DNA from: Hymenobacter algoricola
Lineage (GTDB): Bacteria > Bacteroidota > Bacteroidia > Cytophagales > Hymenobacteraceae
Length of the DNA stretch: 64,000 bases
Reading direction: 5' to 3'
Assembly (NCBI RefSeq): GCF_039539525.1
Contig: NZ_BAABDH010000024.1
Span: forward strand, 1 to 64,000
A program made the translations under genes and the position numbers. The notes below the pieces were generated by a model. The model had not been told where the DNA came from. It saw only the letters and a program-made list of their open reading frames with translations, and ran no database searches. Positions 42,433 to 50,577 of this stretch are shown in pieces (positions within the stretch are counted from its first letter, which is position 1; each line of letters begins with the position of its first letter).

Positions 42433-43344
42433 ATGAGTATCCTGCACTTCGATTACCTCGACCGGCTGGAAGCCGAAGCCCTTCACATCCTGCGGGAAGT
42501 GGCGGGCCAGTTTGAGCGGCCGGCCCTGCTGTTTTCGGGCGGCAAAGACTCCATCGTGCTGACGCGCCTGGCCGAAAAGGCCTTCCGCCCCGGCCGCTTT
42601 CCCTTCCCGCTGGTGCACGTCGATACCGGCCACAACTTCCCCGAGGTGCTGGCCTTCCGCGACGCGCTGGCCGCCGAGCTGGGCGAAAAGCTTATCGTGC
42701 GCAGCGTGGAGGATACCATCCGGCGGCAGCGCCTGCGCGAGCCGGGCGGCAAGTTCCCCAGCCGCAACCCGCTGCAAACCTACACCCTGCTCGAAACCAT
42801 CGAGGAGTTTGGGTTCGACGCCTGCATCGGCGGGGCCCGCCGCGACGAGGAAAAGGCCCGGGCCAAGGAGCGCATCTTCTCGGTGCGCGACGAGTTTGGG
42901 CAGTGGGACCCCAAGCGCCAGCGTCCCGAGCTCTGGAACATCTACAACGGCCGCATCCAGCGGGGTGAAAACGTGCGCGTGTTCCCGATTTCGAACTGGA
43001 CCGAGCTGGACGTGTGGCGCTACATCCAGCGCGAGAACATTGCCCTGCCCAGCATCTACTTCGGCCACCCGCGCACCTGCGTGGTGCTGCCCAGCGGCCA
43101 GCTGCTGGGCCTCAACGAGCACCTGCGCCTCGACGACACCGACGAAATCGTGGAGCGCCAGGTGCGCTTCCGCACCGTGGGCGACTCGACCTGCACCGCC
43201 GCCGTGGAGAGCGACGCGGCCACCATCGACGACATCATCGCGGATCTGCTGCTGGCCAAAGTCAGTGAGCGGGGCGCCACCCGCCTCGACGACAACATCT
43301 CCGAGGCCGGCATGGAAGACCGCAAGCGCAACGGCTATTTCTGA
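42433..43344 (+). CDS. cysD: sulfate adenylyltransferase subunit 2
   Basis: The 303-aa protein is the catalytic half of ATP sulfurylase and makes APS from sulfate and ATP. It has the PP-loop F-S-G-G-K-D-S near residue 35, H-V-D-T-G-H-N-F-P-E near 60 and G-G-A-R-R-D-E-E near 138. The typical end R-K-R-N-G-Y-F is complete. Length equals that of E. coli CysD (302). The partner cysN follows after a REP-like element. Confidence 0.96.
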   Translation: MSILHFDYLDRLEAEALHILREVAGQFERPALLFSGGKDSIVLTRLAEKAFRPGRFPFPLVHVDTGHNFPEVLAFRDALAAELGEKLIVRSVEDTIRRQRLREPGGKFPSRNPLQTYTLLETIEEFGFDACIGGARRDEEKARAKERIFSVRDEFGQWDPKRQRPELWNIYNGRIQRGENVRVFPISNWTELDVWRYIQRENIALPSIYFGHPRTCVVLPSGQLLGLNEHLRLDDTDEIVERQVRFRTVGDSTCTAAVESDAATIDDIIADLLLAKVSERGATRLDDNISEAGMEDRKRNGYF

Positions 43345-43360
43345 GTGGTGAAGATTTTTC

Positions 43361-43468
43361 AGAACGTCATGCTGAGCGAAGCCGAAGCATCTCGCCAGCG
43401 TGGTAATCATGAAGTACCAACCTGCCATCAGCACGCGAGATTCCTCGGCAAGCTCGGAATGACGTTCT
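43361..43468. repeat. REP-like inverted element (cysD-cysN)
   Basis: Begins AGAACGTCATGCTGAGCGAA and ends CTCGGAATGACGTTCT. The ends are complementary, and the middle holds CAGCACGCGAGATTCCTCGG, a segment that recurs in the elements at 44804 and 48565. Confidence 0.85.
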
Positions 43469-43509
43469 GCAAACGCACCATTTCACAACCTCCCCAAGAC
43501 CCCAAACCC

Positions 43510-44787
43510 ATGGACCTTCTCCGATTCATTACCTGCGGCAGCGTCGACGACGGCAAGAGTACGCTGATCGGCCGCCTGCTCTACGACTCCGACTCCGTGT
43601 CCTTGGACGTGCTGGCGGCGCTGGAAAACCGGCCTACCGTGCACGGCACCGTGGATCTGGCCCTGCTCACCGACGGCCTGCGGGCCGAGCGCGAGCAGGG
43701 CATCACCATCGACGTGGCCTACAAGTACTTCACCACGCCCCGGCGCAAGTTCATCATCACCGACGCGCCGGGCCACGTGCAGTACACCCGCAACATGGTC
43801 ACGGGCGCCTCCACCGCCGATCTGGCCATCGTGCTGGTCGATGCCCGCCAGGGCGTGGTGGAGCAGACCCGCCGCCACTCGCTGCTGGCCGCGCTGGTCG
43901 GCATCCGCCACTTCGTGCTGGCCGTGAACAAGATGGACCTGGTGGGCAACGACGAGGCCGTATTCGACCAGATCGTGGCCGACTATGCCGCCGTGGCCGA
44001 CCAGCTCCGGCTGCCCCACGTGACGGCCATTCCGCTCAGCGCCCTGCTCGGCGACAACATCGTGGCGCGCGCCAAAAACCTGCCCTGGTACGCCGGCCCC
44101 AGCCTGCTCGAGCACCTGGAAAGCGTGCCGGCCTTCGAGGAAGCCACCAGTGGCGAGCCGCGCTTCCAGGTGCAGTTCGTCATCCGGCCCCAGACCGACG
44201 ACTACCCCGACTACCGCGGCTACGCCGGCCGCATCCAGAGCGGGGAGTACCGCCGCGGCGACCGGGTATACGTGCTGCCCGGCGGCCGCGAGTCGGTGAT
44301 TGAGGCCATCGAAGTGGATCAGCGGGAAGTGGAAGCTGCCGCCGCGCCCCAGGCCGTGATCCTGCGCCTGCGCGACGAGCTCGACATCAGCCGCGGCGAC
44401 GCCATCGTGCCGGTGGGCAGCGCGGTGCGCGTGGCTAAAGAATTGGAAGCCACCGTGTGCTGGATGGACGAGCGGCCCCTGTGGCCCGGCCGCAAGCTGC
44501 TGGTCCAGCACCACTCGGCGGTGGTGAAGGCGGTGGTGTCGGCCATCATCTACAAGGTGAACGTGCGCACCTACGGCCGCGCGGCCACCGAGTCGGCCCA
44601 GCTCAACGACATCGTGGGCATCCGCCTCAAGACGGCCACCCCGCTCGTGGTCGACACCTACCAGCAGAACCGGGCCACGGGAGCTTTCATCCTCGTCGAT
44701 GAGCTCAGCGGCGACACGCTGGCCGCCGGCATGGTCGAGGCCGTGCAGCACAGCTTCGTGCCCGAGCCGCCGGGCTTCACGATTTAG
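43510..44787 (+). CDS. cysN: sulfate adenylyltransferase subunit 1 (GTPase)
   Basis: The 425-aa GTPase drives APS formation by CysD. It has the EF-Tu-type G domain with G-S-V-D-D-G-K-S-T near residue 10, D-A-P-G-H near 87 and N-K-M-D near 142, followed by two beta domains. There is no C-terminal APS kinase domain, in contrast to CysNC fusions. The frame is open from 43345 through the repeat, but the ATG at 43510 is the family start (M-D-L-L-R-F-I-T-C-G-S-V-D). Confidence 0.95.
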   Translation: MDLLRFITCGSVDDGKSTLIGRLLYDSDSVSLDVLAALENRPTVHGTVDLALLTDGLRAEREQGITIDVAYKYFTTPRRKFIITDAPGHVQYTRNMVTGASTADLAIVLVDARQGVVEQTRRHSLLAALVGIRHFVLAVNKMDLVGNDEAVFDQIVADYAAVADQLRLPHVTAIPLSALLGDNIVARAKNLPWYAGPSLLEHLESVPAFEEATSGEPRFQVQFVIRPQTDDYPDYRGYAGRIQSGEYRRGDRVYVLPGGRESVIEAIEVDQREVEAAAAPQAVILRLRDELDISRGDAIVPVGSAVRVAKELEATVCWMDERPLWPGRKLLVQHHSAVVKAVVSAIIYKVNVRTYGRAATESAQLNDIVGIRLKTATPLVVDTYQQNRATGAFILVDELSGDTLAAGMVEAVQHSFVPEPPGFTI

Positions 44788-44803
44788 GACTGAGCTTCAA
44801 AAA

Positions 44804-44932
44804 AGAACGTCATGCTTGATCTGGCGTCCGCGTAGTCGAAGCATCCCGCGTGCTGACGTCTGAGTGGTAATCCAACATCAGCACGCGAGATTCCTCGGTT
44901 CCTGGCCTGAGGCGCCACGTGCTCGGAATGAC
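44804..44932. repeat. REP-like inverted element (cysN-cobA)
   Basis: AGAACGTCATGCTTGATC at the left and GCTCGGAATGACC at the right. Inside, CGCGTGCTGA and TCAGCACGCG are perfectly paired. Confidence 0.8.
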
Positions 44933-44961
44933 CGCCGGTTTAAACACCCAATCCTTTCCCC

Positions 44962-45753
44962 ATGTCCACCTTTTCAACCTCTACGCCCCGCCTGACCGTG
45001 CTCGGCGCGGGCCCCGGCGACCCGGAGCTGTTCACGCTCAAAGGCGTGCGGGTGCTGGGCGAAGCCGACGTGGTGCTCTACGACGCGCTGGCCAACAACG
45101 ACCTGCTCGGCTTCGTGCGGCCCGGCGCCCCGCAGGTTTTCGTGGGCAAGCGCCGGGGCCTGCGCAGCTACGCCCAGGACGAAATCAACGCCCTCATCGT
45201 GGAAAGCGCCCGCCAGTACGGCCACGTGGTGCGGCTCAAGGGCGGCGACCCGTTCGTGTTCGGGCGGGGCCGGGAGGAAATGCTTTTCGCCGAGCAGCAC
45301 GGCCTGCTGACCGACTACGTGCCGGGCATCAGCAGCGCCGTGGCCGCGGCCGGCAGCGTGGGCATCCCGGTCACGCACCGCGGCAGCAGTGAAGGCTTCC
45401 GGGTGATTACGGCCACCACGGCCACCGGCGGGCTGTCGGCGGCCGTGACCGACGCGGCCCGCTCCCGCACCACAACGGTGATTCTGATGGGCCTGAGCCA
45501 GCTGGCGCGCATCGTCGACATCTTTGCCCGGCACGGCCAGGCGCAGACGCCGGCGGCCATCATCCAGAACGGCACGCTGCCCACGGCCCGGCTCGTGACG
45601 GGTACCGTGGCTGAGCTGCCGGCCCGGGCGGCGGCGGCGGGTCTTGGCGCCCCGGCCATCATCATCATCGGTGAGGTAGCCCGGCTGGCCACGGCTGAGG
45701 CGGCCGGGCCCGCGGTATTTTCTGACCTGCTTTCCTACGCTGAGGTGGCGTAG
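44962..45753 (+). CDS. cobA: uroporphyrinogen-III C-methyltransferase
   Basis: The 263-aa SAM-dependent enzyme makes precorrin-2, the precursor of siroheme for sulfite reductase. V-L-G-A-G-P-G-D-P-E-L near residue 14 and V-R-L-K-G-G-D-P-F-V-F-G-R-G near 90 are the two SUMT signatures. G-I-S-S-A-V-A-A near 118 and G-I-P-V-T-H-R-G follow. It contains only the SUMT part of CysG; the dehydrogenase part is fused to the transporter at 50578. SAM is its substrate, so its place in a SAM-riboswitch operon is fitting. Confidence 0.93.
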   Translation: MSTFSTSTPRLTVLGAGPGDPELFTLKGVRVLGEADVVLYDALANNDLLGFVRPGAPQVFVGKRRGLRSYAQDEINALIVESARQYGHVVRLKGGDPFVFGRGREEMLFAEQHGLLTDYVPGISSAVAAAGSVGIPVTHRGSSEGFRVITATTATGGLSAAVTDAARSRTTTVILMGLSQLARIVDIFARHGQAQTPAAIIQNGTLPTARLVTGTVAELPARAAAAGLGAPAIIIIGEVARLATAEAAGPAVFSDLLSYAEVA

Positions 45754-45765
45754 ATCCAATAAAAA

Positions 45766-45921
45766 AGAACGGCATGCCGAGCGAAGCCGAAGCATCCCGC
45801 GTGCTGACGAATGAGCCGTAACTATCCTGCCCAGCAATGTTGTGCATCTCTGCTGCTTCGTCTGATTGGCAGGCCAACGACGCCACGCGGGATGCTTCGG
45901 CTTCGCCTCTGCCTGACGGCC
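45766..45921. repeat. REP-like inverted element (cobA-cysJ)
   Basis: CCGAAGCATCCCGCGTG at the left is complementary to CACGCGGGATGCTTCGG at the right, and the outer AGAACGGCATGCC and GGCC ends are shorter. It belongs to the same family as 43361 and 44804. Confidence 0.8.
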
Positions 45922-45979
45922 TTGTTTCAGCAACGGCCGCCCGCCGCCACTCCCGACACCCGACTATCCCTCCACCACC

Positions 45980-47809
45980 ATGAGCCTTCTTCCCCAAAAC
46001 CAGACGCTGCCCCTGGGCTTCGACGACGACACGCTGCAGCGCCTGACCACGGGCCTGTCTGACCAGCAGCTGACCTGGCTCAGCGGCTACTTCTACGGCC
46101 GCACCAGCGCCGGGCGCAGTGAAGTGCAGCAGGCGGCGCTGGCCCAGGCTGGGGCCCGCCCCGCGGTTGCCGCCCCCGCCCCGAAGCTCACGATTCTCTA
46201 CGGCTCCCAGACCGGCAACGGCAAGAAGGTAGCCCAGCAAACCGCCGACCAGGCCCGGCAGCGCGGGGTGAAGGTGAGCGTGCAGGACGTGAACGACTAC
46301 GCCACCCGCTCGCTCAAAACCGAGCAGCAGCTGCTGCTGGTCGTCAGCACCCAGGGCGAGGGCGAGCCGCCGGTGGCCGCCGAGGAGCTGCACCAGTTTC
46401 TGCTCAGCAGCCGCGCCCCCCGCCTGCCCGACCTGCGCTACTCGGTGCTGGCCCTCGGCGACCGGAGTTACGTACAGTTCTGCCAGACCGGCCGCGAGTT
46501 CGACGAGCGCCTGGCCGAGCTGGGCGCCCAGCGCCTGCTGGCGCGCGTGGAGTGCGACGTGGACTACCACGAACCCGCCCGGCAGTGGGCCGAGCGGGTC
46601 CTGGACGTCATTGCCGCCGCCGCCGGCCCGGTTACTTCCGGCAGCAGCAGCTACGTGGCCGCTGCGCAAACCCTGGCGGAGCCGGCCCCCGAGCCCTACA
46701 CCAGCCGCCACCCGCTGGGGGCCACCGTGCTGGAGAAGATTCAGCTCAACGGCTGCGGCTCGACGAAGGAAACCTACCACCTGGAGCTGTCGTTGGCCGA
46801 CTCCGGGCTGCACTACGAGCCCGGCGACGCACTGGCGGTGGTGCCGCGCAACGGGGAGGCGCTGGTGGATGAAGTGCTGCGCGCAGCCCGCCTCGATGCT
46901 GCGGCCCCGGTGCAGCTGTCGGGCCTGGAGCTGGAGCTGGGCCTGGCCCTGACCCGGCAGCTGGAGCTGTCGGTGCTCACGCGCGACGTGCTGGAGCGCT
47001 ACGCCGCCCTGGCGCCCCACCACTACCAGCTCCGGGAAATCGTGGCCGACCTGCCGCAGCTGCAGCACTACCTGTACGGCCGCGACGTGGCCGATCTGCT
47101 CACCGAGTTTCCTGCCGAGCTGTCGGCCCAGCACCTGGCGGCCGTGCTGCGGCCCTTGCCGGCCCGGGCCTACTCGCTGGCCAGCAGCCTGCTCGTGCAC
47201 CCCGACGAGGCTCACCTCACCGTGGCCGCCGTGCGCTACGCCGCCCACGGGCGCCGCCGGCACGGCGTGTGCTCGTCGCACCTGGCCGACCGGCTCGCCC
47301 CCGGCGACGCGGCCCAGGTGTACGTGGAGCGCAACGAGTACTTCAAGCTGCCCGCCGACGGGGCCACCGACATCATCATGCTGGGCGCGGGCACCGGGGT
47401 GGCCCCGTTCCGCGCCTTCGTGGAGGAGCGCGTGGAGCTGGGCGCCGCGGGCCGCAGCTGGCTGCTGTTCGGCAACCCGAACTTCACCACCGACTTCCTC
47501 TACCAGGCCGAGTGGCTCCAGCACCTCAGGCGCGGCACGCTCAGCGCCCTCGACGTGGCCTTTTCGCGCGACCAGGCCGAGAAAGTCTACGTGCAGCACC
47601 GCCTGCTGGAAAAGGCGCGCGACGTGTACGGCTGGCTCGAAAACGGCGCCCACTTCTACGTCTGCGGCGACAAGGCCCGCCTGGGCACTGCCGTTCAGGA
47701 AGCGCTGAAGCAGGTGGTGCAGCGCGAGGCCGGCTGCTCGGCCGAGGCGGCGGCGGACTACCTGCGCGCCCTCAAAAAGCAGCGCCGCTACCTGGAGGAC
47801 GTGTATTGA
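45980..47809 (+). CDS. cysJ: sulfite reductase [NADPH] flavoprotein subunit
   Basis: The 609-aa protein passes electrons from NADPH through FAD and FMN to the hemoprotein CysI. It has the flavodoxin domain with I-L-Y-G-S-Q-T-G-N-G near residue 70 and the FAD-binding domain with R-A-Y-S-L-A-S near 395 and G-V-C-S-S-H near 430. The NADPH domain has G-A-G-T-G-V-A-P-F-R near 470, C-G-D near 560 and a C-terminal Y-L-E-D-V-Y, the typical end. Length is close to E. coli CysJ (599). Confidence 0.94.
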   Translation: MSLLPQNQTLPLGFDDDTLQRLTTGLSDQQLTWLSGYFYGRTSAGRSEVQQAALAQAGARPAVAAPAPKLTILYGSQTGNGKKVAQQTADQARQRGVKVSVQDVNDYATRSLKTEQQLLLVVSTQGEGEPPVAAEELHQFLLSSRAPRLPDLRYSVLALGDRSYVQFCQTGREFDERLAELGAQRLLARVECDVDYHEPARQWAERVLDVIAAAAGPVTSGSSSYVAAAQTLAEPAPEPYTSRHPLGATVLEKIQLNGCGSTKETYHLELSLADSGLHYEPGDALAVVPRNGEALVDEVLRAARLDAAAPVQLSGLELELGLALTRQLELSVLTRDVLERYAALAPHHYQLREIVADLPQLQHYLYGRDVADLLTEFPAELSAQHLAAVLRPLPARAYSLASSLLVHPDEAHLTVAAVRYAAHGRRRHGVCSSHLADRLAPGDAAQVYVERNEYFKLPADGATDIIMLGAGTGVAPFRAFVEERVELGAAGRSWLLFGNPNFTTDFLYQAEWLQHLRRGTLSALDVAFSRDQAEKVYVQHRLLEKARDVYGWLENGAHFYVCGDKARLGTAVQEALKQVVQREAGCSAEAAADYLRALKKQRRYLEDVY

Positions 47810-47987
47810 ACGACTGTAGAGACGCGTATTCGCGTCTTCCGCAAGAACGACCCACGCCGCGCCAACCCAGGCCGCCTGAACAACATCAGCAACGACGAGG
47901 CGCGAAGGGCCGTGCCCCTACGTCGTTCAGAATGACGTGGGCAATGGGAGGATGTCTCAGTCTGCCCTTTGCTTCGGTTTGAACTCA

Positions 47988-48137
47988 GGTGATAAGTTTT
48001 TGACACCCTCAAAACTTATCACCACCCTGGTCTGCCTGCACCCTGATTATAAATTTTCGGTACCCTCAAATTTTATAACCACTCTGGTCTGCCTGCACCC
48101 TGGTTATAAATTTTTGGCACCCTCAAATTTTATAACC
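47988..48137. repeat. three 36-nt hairpins separated by 21-nt conserved spacers
   Basis: Hairpins at 47988-48023, 48045-48080 and 48102-48137 are each 36 nt. They are separated by two 21-nt spacers that share CTGGTCTGCCTGCACCCT, so the period is 57 nt. The stems are GGTGATAAGTTTT/AAAACTTATCACC in the first and GGTTATAAATTTT/AAATTTTATAACC in the third. Two positions differ between copies on both arms at once, so pairing is kept. All loops contain ACCCTC. The array lies between cysJ and the receptor fragment. Confidence 0.85.
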
Positions 48138-48294
48138 TACCCCGCCCTACTCTTCCCCAACCAACGCCCCTGTCCTGCTCCATGAACGCCCCGGTCCCTG
48201 CGAAACGATGTTGATAGCCGCGCCTGAGTCCAGACGCCGCGCGGCCCCGCCCTTCCCGCTACCAACCGCCTTTCCATCCTCCGCTTACCTGATC

Positions 48295-48645
48295 ATGCGC
48301 CAGCCATACCCCACACTTCTGCTCATCCCGCTGCTGGCCGTGGGCGCGGCGCTGCCGGCCTTCGCCCAGGACGACGTGGTGGCCATCAGCGGCGCGGTGC
48401 GCGAGGCCGGCACCCAGCAGCCCCTGCCCGGCGTGAGCATCAGCGTCAAGCACGGCCCGGCCGGCGTACTCAACGACGCCGACGGCCGGTTTGCGCTGAA
48501 GTCCAGGCTCCGGTTTCCCTTCACCTTAGTGTTCAACATGCTCGGCTACGACGCCAAGGAAGTCCGTGCTGACGTCTGGGTAGTACTCCAACGAGGCCAC
48601 GCGAGATTCCTCGGCAAGCTCGGAATGACAACGATTTTGTTCTGA
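48295..48645 (+). pseudogene. SusC-like receptor N-terminal fragment cut by a REP-like element
   Basis: The 116-aa frame has a signal peptide (cleavage near A-F-A-Q-D) and a CarboxypepD_reg-like domain: I-S-G-A-V-R-E-A-G-T, L-P-G-V-S-I-S-V, D-A-D-G-R-F-A-L and a strand ending M-L-G-Y-D-A-K-E-V. This is how SusC/RagA-type TonB-dependent receptors begin. After about residue 90 the frame is translated REP-like DNA (48565-48630) and stops. The plug and barrel are missing, so the receptor is lost. It sits inside the sulfate operon between cysJ and cysI, so it may once have coded for a sulfur-compound receptor. Confidence 0.7.
48565..48630. repeat. half REP-like element inside the receptor fragment
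   Basis: CGTGCTGACGTCTGGGTAGT and GCGAGATTCCTCGGCAAGCT match inner and right parts of the elements at 43361 and 44804, ending CTCGGAATGACA. Only about half of the element is present. Confidence 0.75.
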
Positions 48646-48681
48646 CTGCCGGCACCTTCTCATTACCAACCCGCCCCACCA

Positions 48682-50397
48682 ATGGCCGACCCAATAAAAC
48701 TCTCCGAAGTTGAACTCGTCAAGGACGCCAGCAACTATCTGCGCGGCACCATCCCGGCGAGCCTGCGCAACCGCGTGACGGGCGCGCTGAACCCCGACGA
48801 CACGCATTTGATCAAGTTTCATGGCTCCTACCAGCAAACCGACCGTGACCTGGAAAGTGAGCGGAAGCGCCAGAAGCTTGAGCCGCTCTACTCCTTCATG
48901 ATCCGGGTGCGGGTGCCCGGCGGCGTGGCCACGGCCACCCAGTGGCAGCAGATGGACGCGCTGAGCGACGAGTACGCCAACTCCACGCTCAAGCTCACCA
49001 CCCGCCAGACCTTCCAGCTCCACGGCGTGCTCAAGCGCGATTTGCAGCAGACCATTGCCGGCTTCAACCACGCCCTGCTCGACAGCATTGCCGGCTGCGG
49101 CGACGTGAACCGCAACGTGATGTGCAGCGCCAACCCCCAGGAATCCGACTTGCACCGGCAGGTGTACGAGGCTTCGGTGGCCATCAGCCACCACCTCACG
49201 CCCCGCACCACGGCCTACTGGGAGCTGTGGCTGAACGGCGAATCGACCTACTCCAGCGCCGTCAACGAGGGTGAGCAGGAAGACTTCGAGCCGATTTACG
49301 GCAAGACCTACCTGCCCCGCAAGTTCAAGATTGCCCTGGCCGTGCCGCCCACCAACGACGCCGACGTCTTCGCCAACGACATCGGCCTGGTCGCCATCGA
49401 GCAGGACGGGCAGCTGCTGGGCTTCAACGTGGCCATCGGCGGCGGCATGGGCATGACCTTCGGCATGAGCGAAACCTACCCGCGCCTGGCCGACGTCGTC
49501 GGCTTCGTGCCCGCGGCCCAGGTGGTAGAGGTGTGCGAGCAGGTGCTGACGATTCAGCGCGACTGGGGCAACCGCGAAAACCGCAAGTTCTCCCGCCTCA
49601 AGTACACGATTGACAGCGTCGGCCTCGCCGTGTTTGTGGCCGAGCTGCACCAGCGCCTGGGCTACGAACTTGCTCCGGCCAAACCCTACCGCTTTGAAAC
49701 CTCCGGCGACGCCTTCGGCTGGAGCGGCGGCCCGGACGGCAAAGCCCACGTCACGCTGTTCATTGAGGGCGGCCGGGTAGCGGACCAGGAAGGCTGCATG
49801 CTGAAGGCGGCGCTGCGCGCAATTGCCGGCTTCCACACCGGCGAGTTTCGCCTGACCGGCAACCAGAACCTGGTTATTGCCAACATCAGCCCCGCTCATC
49901 GGGCCCAGATTCAGACGCTGCTGGAAACCCACGGCGTGTGGAGCCGGACCGAGAAGCAGACCGCGCTCCGCCTGAACTCCCTGGCCTGCGTGGCGCTGAA
50001 CACCTGCTCGCTGGCCTTCGCCGAAGCCGAGCGGTATCTGCCCCAGCTGCTGGACCGCCTCGACGCCGTCATCCGGGCCAACGGCCTGACCGACGACGGC
50101 ATCCTGATCCGGATGACGGGCTGCCCCAACGGCTGCGCCCGGCCCTACCTGGGCGAAATCGGGCTGGTGGGCCGCGCCATCGGCAAGTACAACCTCTACC
50201 TGGGTGCCAACCACGCCGGCGAGCGGCTCAACAAGCTCTACCGGGAGCAGCTCGACGAAGACGGCATCCTGCGCGAGCTGACGCCCCTGCTCGAAGCCTA
50301 CGCCCGGCAGCGCGGGCCGGCCGAGCGGTTCGGGGACTTTGTCGTGCGCCACGGTGTTGTGGCGGCCACCACGCACGGGCAGAACTTCCACGCGTAG
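48682..50397 (+). CDS. cysI: sulfite reductase [NADPH] hemoprotein subunit
   Basis: The 571-aa enzyme reduces sulfite to sulfide with six electrons on siroheme and a [4Fe-4S] cluster. The duplicated nitrite/sulfite reductase halves are complete. The cluster cysteines are C-V-A-L-N-T-C near residue 434 and G-C-P-N-G-C near 479, as in E. coli CysI (570 aa), and N-R-N-V-M-C near 145 is also conserved. The flavoprotein partner lies upstream, beyond a 57-nt hairpin array and a dead receptor fragment. Confidence 0.95.
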   Translation: MADPIKLSEVELVKDASNYLRGTIPASLRNRVTGALNPDDTHLIKFHGSYQQTDRDLESERKRQKLEPLYSFMIRVRVPGGVATATQWQQMDALSDEYANSTLKLTTRQTFQLHGVLKRDLQQTIAGFNHALLDSIAGCGDVNRNVMCSANPQESDLHRQVYEASVAISHHLTPRTTAYWELWLNGESTYSSAVNEGEQEDFEPIYGKTYLPRKFKIALAVPPTNDADVFANDIGLVAIEQDGQLLGFNVAIGGGMGMTFGMSETYPRLADVVGFVPAAQVVEVCEQVLTIQRDWGNRENRKFSRLKYTIDSVGLAVFVAELHQRLGYELAPAKPYRFETSGDAFGWSGGPDGKAHVTLFIEGGRVADQEGCMLKAALRAIAGFHTGEFRLTGNQNLVIANISPAHRAQIQTLLETHGVWSRTEKQTALRLNSLACVALNTCSLAFAEAERYLPQLLDRLDAVIRANGLTDDGILIRMTGCPNGCARPYLGEIGLVGRAIGKYNLYLGANHAGERLNKLYREQLDEDGILRELTPLLEAYARQRGPAERFGDFVVRHGVVAATTHGQNFHA

Positions 50398-50414
50398 CGG
50401 GCAAGCACGATAAA

Positions 50415-50462
50415 AGAACGTCATTCCTCGACTCCGCTGCGCTGCGCTCGGAATGACGTTCT
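50415..50462. repeat. short REP-like hairpin after cysI
   Basis: Perfect 13-bp arms AGAACGTCATTCC and GGAATGACGTTCT around a 22-nt loop. It is the shortest member of the family and could end or slow transcription. Confidence 0.8.
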
Positions 50463-50577
50463 GGTAAATGAATGGCCAAGGCCCTACCCTGGTAACTCCT
50501 GATCCGTCAGCATCTTATTGCATTTCTGACTATCTTTTCCCCCCGGCCTCGGCTGGTCCGCCCTCCACAACCCAACC

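Noticed and set aside
45665..47653. Open frame of 662 codons opposite cysJ
   Set aside because: Shadow of cysJ in a GC-rich genome; the plus-strand product has all flavoprotein motifs.
47988..48137. CRISPR array
   Set aside because: The 36-nt palindromes with 21-nt spacers look similar at first sight, but the spacers are almost identical, the repeats vary, and no cas gene is present.
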